A DNA stretch of 58,535 nt from CAZWHE01 sp964633825 (GTDB lineage: Bacteria; Planctomycetota; B15-G4; CAYZWU01), in NCBI GenBank assembly GCA_964633825.1, contig CAZWHE010000004.1, forward strand, positions 1-58,535. Direction: 5' to 3'. The notes below the pieces were generated by a model. It made no database searches. It worked only from the letters and a program-made list of their open reading frames with translations, and was not told where the DNA came from. Shown in pieces: positions 8,448 to 14,826 of the stretch (positions are counted from its first letter, which is position 1; the number at the start of each line of letters is the position of its first letter). The position numbers were made by a program, and so were the translations under genes.

Positions 8448-9959
8448 TCAATCTCCCAGAACAGACATGGCGAGCCTGTTTCGTTTTTCCCCTTTCGCAA
8501 GGGGAAAGGGGACGTGAGCCGGATCGCCGATGAGCACGGGGAGGAGGTTTTGCCGGCTCGCCCGGTATCTGAACACGGGACCCCGTGTCCAATCATCCGA
8601 TGCGGCGTTCAAAATATTGGTCAGGCGCCGCCATGTTTCCCCTGTCGACAGTCCGGCGGTGTAGAGGGCGGGAAGCGCTTCCGACACGCCCGTAATGCCC
8701 GTCCCCTTGATGAAGCCGATGTGCGCGGCGGCCCGTCCTTTCCAGAATCGCCTGGCGATTCCGGTGGGATGGGAGATATCGACCCCGTCGGGTGTTCCGT
8801 CGATGATGACGGTTCCGCGGAAGGGCGCCATGGACGGCGGGCCGGGCGAGGGTGTCGGTTTTGTTTCAGAAGGGAATACGGAAGTCCAATGACCCAGGCT
8901 CTGTCCGGCGAACACGAGGAGATCGGCGTGACCCGGCATCCTCGATCTTTCCCCCATGTCCACGGCGGGATCGTCGACAACGAGCCGGCTCGAAGCGACT
9001 CCGTCCCCGCGAAGGCGCCTGACCAGCGCCGATGTCGCCGGCTTCAGGCGCTGCGGCACGTTTCTGCTGTTGAGCACGATCAGCGCGCGGCCGGGCTTGC
9101 CTTCTTTTTTCTCCCTCTCATACCTGGGCGCCGCCGGAGGGCCGCAGAGCGGCAGAAATCCGAGCCGCGCCTGGATGGGATGGTTCTCTATGCGAAGGGC
9201 GTCCACGATTCTCCGGACGAATCGGGCTGTCAGAAAATCGGCGTCAACGGCGATGGCGAGAGTGACCGGCATTCCGGCCCAAGCCGATACGGTGTCCGGG
9301 AGGTCTTTCAGGGAATGGTAAACAACCGATCCTCCCCGCTTTTGTGCGAGCTTGGCAAGGTCCCACTTCTCGCTTTCCACAGCGTTTTCGTCGGCGATCA
9401 AAACGTAAGGCCCTGCACCGGAATCATTGACCTCGAGAATGTTGCCGATCCGGCATTTGACGAGCCTTCCGATTTCTCCGCGGTAAAAATACCACTCGAT
9501 CAGGCATGAACTGGAGAGGGCGCCGATAAGCACAACGGTTAAAGCCCCAATGGTTCTTTTTTTGTTCCAGCCGCTGAGAAGGATTCTCGCGCAGCCGTCG
9601 AAGATCCAGAAACCGGCGGCCGCGGGAAGGAGAAAGCATCCGCCAACGCGGAATATGCCGGGCCGCATATTGGCAAGCAGGATGAACAACACCATCACGG
9701 CCAGGGTCCACCGTTCCTGGGAAGCGGCGAAGGACCAAACCTCCGGTTTCCGGTTAGGGGGCGCAAACCGTGTGGTCAGCCAGGTCATGCCGATGCGGAG
9801 GATGAGCGCTCCCCCAAGGATGGCGGCGATCCCGTTCGCCGGGGGGAGCATGGGCCCGCCGATGCCGGACATCGTGAACGCGATCCAGGCTGAAAGGACG
9901 ATGAAAAGCAATACAAGAGCTTCCGCCCGGGTGAATTGACCGAGGATCCAGCGCTTCAT
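8448..9959 (-). CDS. uncharacterised membrane protein with possible degenerate C25/CHAT-like domain
   Basis: About 503 residues. The N-terminal third is hydrophobic with 4-5 likely membrane helices (first at residues 10-30, then helices around ANGIAAILGGALILRIGM, TLAVMVLFILLANM and GALTVVLIGALSSSCLI). The remainder is a soluble domain. Its end, LIGDPAHVPFP, resembles the LxGDPxLxx ending of C25 (gingipain-like) peptidase domains. The regions expected to hold the catalytic His and Cys read AGQSLGHWTS and IIDGTPDG, without a Cys, so an active peptidase is unlikely. I start it at MKRW (9959), directly before the first helix; an ATG 48 bp upstream is possible. No function is assigned. Confidence 0.7.
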   Translation of the reverse strand: MKRWILGQFTRAEALVLLFIVLSAWIAFTMSGIGGPMLPPANGIAAILGGALILRIGMTWLTTRFAPPNRKPEVWSFAASQERWTLAVMVLFILLANMRPGIFRVGGCFLLPAAAGFWIFDGCARILLSGWNKKRTIGALTVVLIGALSSSCLIEWYFYRGEIGRLVKCRIGNILEVNDSGAGPYVLIADENAVESEKWDLAKLAQKRGGSVVYHSLKDLPDTVSAWAGMPVTLAIAVDADFLTARFVRRIVDALRIENHPIQARLGFLPLCGPPAAPRYEREKKEGKPGRALIVLNSRNVPQRLKPATSALVRRLRGDGVASSRLVVDDPAVDMGERSRMPGHADLLVFAGQSLGHWTSVFPSETKPTPSPGPPSMAPFRGTVIIDGTPDGVDISHPTGIARRFWKGRAAAHIGFIKGTGITGVSEALPALYTAGLSTGETWRRLTNILNAASDDWTRGPVFRYRASRQNLLPVLIGDPAHVPFPLAKGEKRNRLAMSVLGD

Positions 9960-10060
9960 CGAAGGTATTCCGCAAACAGTCCCGAAAACGGATCGAACCA
10001 TGGCCATTCTATGGTGGGTCAGGCACGGAGATCAAGCGCTTAAAATATGAAGAAGCACCC

Positions 10061-11626
10061 TTACTGAACTTCCTTTTCTTTTCCGCGCCAGAAGGGCTCG
10101 CGCAGGGATTTCTTGTCGATCTTGCCGGAGCCCGTTCTGGGAAGGCTCTCGACGATGTCGATGGAGCGCGGGATCTTGAACGGGGCGAGACGGCCGCGGC
10201 AAAAAGCGATGAGATCACCGATATCGACGGTTGTTCCTTTCTGGAAAGCCACGGCGGCCCGGACCGATTCGCCCCAGGTCTCGTCGGGAACGGCGAAAAC
10301 AGCGGCTTCGCGCACCGCCGGGTGGGCGAAGAGAATATTCTCCACCTCTGTTGAATAGACCAGTTCGCCGCCCGTGTTGATCACGTCCTTGATGCGGTCG
10401 ACGATCGTGAGAAAACCCTCGGCCTCGACGTGCGCCAGGTCCCCCGTGTGAAACCAGCCCCCACGGAAAGCGCGGCGCGTCTCTTCGGGCTGCTTGAAGT
10501 AACCGGGCGTGACCGTGGGGCCGCGCGCCACGATCTCGCCCACCGTCCTGCCGTCCCGCGGGACATCGCGGCCTTTCTCGTCCTTGACCCGGACATCCAC
10601 GCCCCGGATCGGCCTCCCCGTCATGGCCCGGTATCTCCGCTGTTCTTCCGGGGGGAAGGACCGGATCTTCTCGTCGAGGAGGGACATGGTGAGGAAGGGG
10701 CTCGTTTCGGTGAGCCCGTAGGTCTGGATGTACTCGCAGGGGAAGAGATCTTCGACTTTTTTCAGAAGCTCCGGCGCCATGGGGGCGCCGCCGCTCATGA
10801 TGAGACGCATGCTTTTCAGCCTCGATTTGTCGGCCGCCGGGTGATGGACGAGACGGACGAGCATGGCGGGAATGAGGTTGGTGATCGTGACCCCTTCCGA
10901 TTCGATGATGTCGAAGACGGCGTCCGGCTCGAAGTCGGTGAGAAGCACGTGGCGCCCCCCCACCTTGGTGACGGCCCAGGTCGCCCACGCGTCGGCGAGG
11001 TGGAAGAGCGGCGCGGCGTGGAGCCAGACGTCGTTTTTCGAGAGGCCGAGCTCGGCAATGGCGGCGTCGGCGTGGGACGAGACGTTTTTGTGGGTGAGGA
11101 TCACGCCCTTGGGCGCGCCCGTCGTGCCGCTCGTGTAGTAGAGCTGTGCCGGGTCGTCTCCGCCCGAAGACCTCTCCTCGGGCCGCTGGGCTTCGGTTCC
11201 TTCGGGAGCCCATTCCCCGTCTCTGCAAACAACGAGGCGGGGCCGGGATTCGGGGATTCTGTCGAGCGCCGCATGGGCCAGGGGCTCGAAAGAAGGTTCC
11301 GTGACAAGGAGATCGGCCCCGCTATCCTTGAGGATCGAGGCGACCTCGCGATCGGAAAGGCGTGTGTTGACGGGAACGAAAAGAGTCCCCAGCGACGCGG
11401 CCGCGAAATAGGCTTCGAGAACGAGGTGACAGTTGCGGTGCAGCATGGCCACCACAGGCTCTGGGCCCGGTGATTGGGAAAAGAGATCGGCCAGCCGGGC
11501 GGCGCGGCCGGCGAATTGTCCGTATGTGAATGATCTTCCGCAGCAGGAGAGGGCGTGTCTGTCCGGACAAAGCCGGGCTGTTTTTTCGAGAAGGTCGAAG
11601 AGGTTTTCGCTGGGTTTGTCTGTCAT
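10061..11626 (-). CDS. AMP-dependent acyl-CoA synthetase/ligase
   Basis: 521 residues from the chosen ATG (MTDKPSENLFDL), the usual length for class I adenylate-forming enzymes. The P-loop-like motif YYTSGTTGAPKGV, QTYGLTET, the hinge HTGDLAHVEAEG and the C-terminal catalytic Lys region RTGSGKIDKK are all present. The enzyme should activate a carboxylic acid, probably a medium/long-chain fatty acid or aromatic acid, to its acyl-AMP and then the CoA thioester. The substrate pocket cannot be read reliably. An in-frame ATG 30 bp upstream exists. It stands alone on the minus strand between a membrane protein and the divergent Cys-rich lipoprotein. Confidence 0.93.
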   Translation of the reverse strand: MTDKPSENLFDLLEKTARLCPDRHALSCCGRSFTYGQFAGRAARLADLFSQSPGPEPVVAMLHRNCHLVLEAYFAAASLGTLFVPVNTRLSDREVASILKDSGADLLVTEPSFEPLAHAALDRIPESRPRLVVCRDGEWAPEGTEAQRPEERSSGGDDPAQLYYTSGTTGAPKGVILTHKNVSSHADAAIAELGLSKNDVWLHAAPLFHLADAWATWAVTKVGGRHVLLTDFEPDAVFDIIESEGVTITNLIPAMLVRLVHHPAADKSRLKSMRLIMSGGAPMAPELLKKVEDLFPCEYIQTYGLTETSPFLTMSLLDEKIRSFPPEEQRRYRAMTGRPIRGVDVRVKDEKGRDVPRDGRTVGEIVARGPTVTPGYFKQPEETRRAFRGGWFHTGDLAHVEAEGFLTIVDRIKDVINTGGELVYSTEVENILFAHPAVREAAVFAVPDETWGESVRAAVAFQKGTTVDIGDLIAFCRGRLAPFKIPRSIDIVESLPRTGSGKIDKKSLREPFWRGKEKEVQ

Positions 11627-11697
11627 GGCGATATTCGGCGCGATGTGAGGCCCCATTGATGCTTTGAGGTTTATTTTAACGGATCGATGTTAATCTC

Positions 11698-11725
11698 TTG
11701 TAAAAAACCAAGAAGCATCTATTAA
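11698..11725 (+). promoter_or_regulatory. possible sigma-70 promoter for the Cys-rich lipoprotein
   Basis: TTGTAA, 16 bp, TATTAA in an AT-rich stretch, each 4/6 to consensus, about 75 bp before the start at 11800. It is the best pair in this gap but only a weak match. Confidence 0.25.
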
Positions 11726-11799
11726 AAGAAGAATGACATAAGGTATCGAGAGAGATGCCACGCCATTGAAAGAGATATTACTTCGATGGAGAAAAGACG

Positions 11800-12153
11800 A
11801 TGAAACAAACCCTTATCGTTCTTGTTATCGGCCTCTTTGTTCTGGCCGGATGTTGCGGCAATGTGTGCAAAGAAAAGTGCTCGGAAGAGAAATGCACCGC
11901 TTCGGGCGAATCCTGCTCCGGCGGTTCGTGCAAGGAGAAGGCCGCGTGCTGCGGGAGCAGCTCCTGCAAGGAGAAAGCCGCGGCATGCAACGCCCTTCCC
12001 GGAGAATACTGCGACATGGCTGATCGCTGTTCCGACTGTGCCAAGATCAACGCTTCGGGCACCGGCTGGTGCCGGGCCTGCGGTGTGGGCTGGGTCGAGG
12101 GGAAAAAGGTGACGAGCAAGTCGAAATTCGACAGGCTGACGAGCGAAAAATAG
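11800..12153 (+). CDS. small cysteine-rich lipoprotein
   Basis: 117 residues with a clear lipoprotein signal (lipobox LAGC at residues 15-18). The mature part is short, Lys/Glu-rich and contains 16 Cys in total, partly as repeated C-K-E-K blocks separated by Ser/Gly. The C-terminal half ends with two CXXC pairs (CSDC and CRAC, 12 residues apart). That looks like a zinc-ribbon or other metal-binding fold. Such a protein at the membrane could bind metal or be a redox buffer, but this is inference. The ATG follows a GGAGAAAAGACG leader. It has no obvious operon partner; the neighbour upstream is divergent and downstream is a 380-bp gap. Confidence 0.8.
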   Translation: MKQTLIVLVIGLFVLAGCCGNVCKEKCSEEKCTASGESCSGGSCKEKAACCGSSSCKEKAAACNALPGEYCDMADRCSDCAKINASGTGWCRACGVGWVEGKKVTSKSKFDRLTSEK

Positions 12154-12536
12154 CGAGCTGTCCGATTACCTCACTCTCTGCAGATATAACTGCCCGTTGA
12201 AAAATTCACTATCCATCAGCACTTCATATATCTATCAGGCAGTCGCTTGGTAGATGTTGACGTGCTGTTGAATTGTGGATTGTTCAACGGCTTCTAAGGG
12301 AACCGGCCCGCCTACTTTACGGTTTTGACAGTTGTTCTTCGTAAATAAAACCCTTGACTCTTCCGATATCCGGATGTGCTCCGTATGAAAACCCCCGTTT
12401 CCAAGTGGCCGGACACCCGGCATCCAGGTAAAATCGTGCTTGTTTCGTCTATCCGGCACTGACGGATTCACCGGTATAAAGTGATGCTCTGGAAAAATCC
12501 AATCGGCAAATGTTTGTGATGGAGGGTGTTTGGACA
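12154..12536. other. intergenic, more AT-rich; no supported gene
   Basis: This 383-bp stretch marks the boundary of the AAA/DUF4276 module. It contains short open frames, the longest on the minus strand (about 100 codons, 12235-12537), but no recognisable domain or ribosome-binding site. It may be decayed coding sequence. The last part supplies GGAGG (12521-12525) for the AAA gene. Confidence 0.5.
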
Positions 12537-13649
12537 ATGAATCGATCCATCGACAGGCTGACTATAGAAGGATTCAAATCGATCCGCAAGTTGGACGGCT
12601 TCCGGCTGCGGCCATTGAATATCCTTATCGGAGCGAACGGATCGGGCAAGAGCAACTTCGTAAGTTTCTTCTCACTGATCCGTGAAATGGTCGAAGGCCG
12701 GCTCCAACATGCAGTTGAAAAGGCCGGAGGTGCGGATGTGCATCTCTTTATGGGACCGCAGATAACCGATCAAATTGTCGGCAAGCTGCATTTTGGGATG
12801 AATAGATACGAGTTCTTTCTGGAGGCGACATCGGACTACCGTTTGGTGTTCGCTGATGAGAAGGTAATTTATCAAGGATCCGAGAACACGTATCCAGTCG
12901 ATCGTTCGATCGGCAGCGGCCACATCGAGTCCAAACTGAAGGAGCAGCTGGAAGGCGGCAAAAACAAGGCGATCTCGGATTACATTTACAAGGCCGTGTC
13001 GAGCTGGACAGTTTATCACTTCCACGATACCAGCGAGACTGCACCAATGCGCCGTACCTGTTCGATCCGCGATAATGAGCGGTTGCGTCCGAATGGTGGA
13101 AATCTGGCAGCTTTCCTGTTGAATATGCGGGAAGAGAAAAAGGATTCCTACGCGTTGATCAGGGATACTGTGAGGCTGGTCGCCCCGTTTTTCGACGATT
13201 TCAAGCTGCGGCCGAAAAAAGGAAATGCTGACACGGAACTGGAACTGGAATGGACGCAGAAAAACAGCGACTATCCCTTCCACGCCAGTCAGTTTTCCGA
13301 TGGCACGATGCGATTCATCGCCTTGGCAACGGCTCTGTTGCAACCCAATACTCCGTCAACGATCCTCCTCGACGAACCGGAGTTGGGTCTTCACCCCTCT
13401 GCCTTGGAAGTGATGGCAGGTCTCATAAGCCAGGCATCAGCCGGTACCCAGTTGATAGTTTCCACCCAATCGGCAGCGCTTCTGAATTATTTTGAACCGA
13501 AAGACGTCGTTGTGATGGACCGGGAAGCTGGGGAATCCCGGTTCCGGCGCTTGTCCGACGTTGAGCTGAAATCATGGCTGGATGAACAGTATACTCTCGG
13601 TGATCTATGGCAGAAAAATGTGTACGGGGGAGGCCCGGTACATGAGTAG
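12537..13649 (+). CDS. AAA ATPase, OLD/RecF-like (AAA_21 type), of a two-gene module
   Basis: 370 residues from the ATG at 12537, chosen because GGAGG lies 11 bp upstream; an ATG 27 bp earlier lacks a site. Motifs: Walker A GANGSGKSNF (near residue 30), an ABC-like signature FSDGTMRFIALATALL, Walker B TILLDEPELGLHP and the following H-loop region STQSAALLNYF. This is the ABC-ATPase fold found in OLD, RecF and PARIS AriA-type proteins. The stop overlaps the downstream DUF4276 gene by 8 bp (ATGAGTAG), so the two are translated together. Family knowledge links such ATPase/TOPRIM-like pairs to phage or plasmid defence; the role here is inferred. Codon use reads more AT-rich than its neighbours, consistent with transfer. 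Confidence 0.9.
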   Translation: MNRSIDRLTIEGFKSIRKLDGFRLRPLNILIGANGSGKSNFVSFFSLIREMVEGRLQHAVEKAGGADVHLFMGPQITDQIVGKLHFGMNRYEFFLEATSDYRLVFADEKVIYQGSENTYPVDRSIGSGHIESKLKEQLEGGKNKAISDYIYKAVSSWTVYHFHDTSETAPMRRTCSIRDNERLRPNGGNLAAFLLNMREEKKDSYALIRDTVRLVAPFFDDFKLRPKKGNADTELELEWTQKNSDYPFHASQFSDGTMRFIALATALLQPNTPSTILLDEPELGLHPSALEVMAGLISQASAGTQLIVSTQSAALLNYFEPKDVVVMDREAGESRFRRLSDVELKSWLDEQYTLGDLWQKNVYGGGPVHE

Positions 13650-14316
13650 GGTCGTGGCGGTTGTTGAGGGGCATACGGAACTGGCTTTTGTGCGGGACGT
13701 ACTGGCGCCTGAACTTGGACTTCAGGGTGTTTTCCTATACGCCAGCCTGGTCGGCATGCCCGGCCATAAGGGTGGCGTTGGTAAATATCAAAGAGCTCAG
13801 CGGGACATTCTGACAGTCCTCAAGAATGATGCCGGCGCATTTTGCACAAAGATGTTCGATTATTATGGCATGCCTGATAGCTGGCCTGGAAGAAGGCAGG
13901 CAGCCGGCGAAGTGCATAACAGGAAGGCTTCTACTGTCGAAGATGCCATCAAAGCGGATATAGTTAAAAGGCTCGGAGAGAATTTCAATCCCCGTCGGTT
14001 CGTTCCGTATATTCAAATGCATGAGTTCGAGGCATTGCTTTTCAGCGATCCTGTCGTTCTTGGCGAAGCAATCCAGGTCCCATCAAAGGCTTCATCACTG
14101 GCAAGTATCGCGAACCAATTTGGATCGCCGGAAGAGATCAACGATGACTCCCAATCAGCTCCATCCAGACGGATTCTGCAGATGTTGCCGAGATATCAAA
14201 AAGTGGTCCATGGCAACATTGCGGCGAAAAGGATCGGATTGCAGCATATGAGGGGAAAGTGCCCGCACTTCGACGAGTGGTTGAAAAAGCTGGAGTCCTT
14301 GGCTTCAGCGCTGTGA
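13642..14316 (+). CDS. DUF4276 family protein (TOPRIM-like partner of the AAA ATPase)
   Basis: 224 residues from the ATG at 13642, which has GGAGG 8-9 bp upstream and lies inside the end of the AAA gene. The N-terminal VVEGHTELAFVRDVLAPEL carries the acidic residue expected of a TOPRIM-like core. Also typical of DUF4276 are FVPYIQMHEFEALLFSDP in the middle and the ending with AAKRIGLQHMRGKCPHFDEW. In comparable pairs (OLD, PARIS AriB) the TOPRIM-like subunit is a nuclease released or controlled by the ATPase. I infer but cannot show nuclease activity here. Nothing downstream belongs to the module, so it is probably a complete two-gene unit. Confidence 0.87.
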   Translation: MSRVVAVVEGHTELAFVRDVLAPELGLQGVFLYASLVGMPGHKGGVGKYQRAQRDILTVLKNDAGAFCTKMFDYYGMPDSWPGRRQAAGEVHNRKASTVEDAIKADIVKRLGENFNPRRFVPYIQMHEFEALLFSDPVVLGEAIQVPSKASSLASIANQFGSPEEINDDSQSAPSRRILQMLPRYQKVVHGNIAAKRIGLQHMRGKCPHFDEWLKKLESLASAL

Positions 14317-14377
14317 TGTTCTACCTCCGGTTCAAAGCCCGCTGAATGGGGATCCACGCCGGTCGCTACGGGACGGT

Positions 14378-14397
14378 CGTTTTTCTAAAAACGTTTT
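14378..14397 (+). terminator. possible weak terminator after the AAA/DUF4276 pair
   Basis: CGTTTTTCTAAAAACG is a self-complementary 16-mer followed by TTTT, 62 bp after the DUF4276 stop. The stem is AT-rich, so termination strength is doubtful. Confidence 0.3.
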
Positions 14398-14675
14398 GGC
14401 GGAGCTTTGAATTTGAACCCGCACTTCCATGTCCTAGCCCAAGTTCGGTAGTTGTTGACGTAAATCTTTATTTTTCAACGTAAATTTCCAATGGCCTTCG
14501 CTACAAACAAATCATTTTGATGTGTGTCCGTACGATACGGCTCGACCAACGCCCAGTAAGCGGTGTCTCTTTCCCTTTTTTTTACGGTAGCGAGGACGGA
14601 TAAACATGCCTGCATTGTAGAGAGTTGATCAGCCAAAACAACCGGCCTGGTCATCACTACATGGGTTTTCAACTA

Positions 14676-14690
14676 GGAATGATTTTTGCA
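14676..14690 (+). promoter_or_regulatory. sigma-54 promoter of the 21-heme cytochrome gene
   Basis: GGAATGATTTTTGCA has the invariant GG, exactly 10 bp, then GC, with a perfect TTGCA -12 element and a partial -24 element (consensus TGGCACG-N4-TTGCW). Expected transcription start is near 14702. The in-frame TTG at 14686 therefore cannot be the start codon of the cytochrome gene. Confidence 0.62.
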
Positions 14691-14826
14691 TGAGTACTGT
14701 TTAATAATTTATGCAAAACCTTGTATGTCTCTAACCGGGCTAGTGATGAATTCGATGTGCTTTATGAAAGCGGTGTTGTTTATCTTTTTAAAGTTAACAA
14801 TTAATACAAGAACCACAATAAACGGA

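Larger units (their letters stand above)
14317..14826. other. intergenic leader of the 21-heme cytochrome gene
   Basis: About 510 bp, AT-rich. It contains a T-rich inverted repeat just after the DUF4276 gene, two direct copies of ACGTAAAT (near 14458-14483) and the sigma-54 promoter at 14676. Short open frames on both strands show no homology that I recognise. Confidence 0.5.

Noticed and set aside
12235..12537. 100-codon open frame on the minus strand before the AAA gene
   Set aside because: No ribosome-binding site or recognisable domain; it may be decayed sequence. Not called as a gene.
14475..14672. 65-codon minus-strand open frame upstream of the 21-heme gene
   Set aside because: No family signature and it lies in the presumed enhancer/promoter region.
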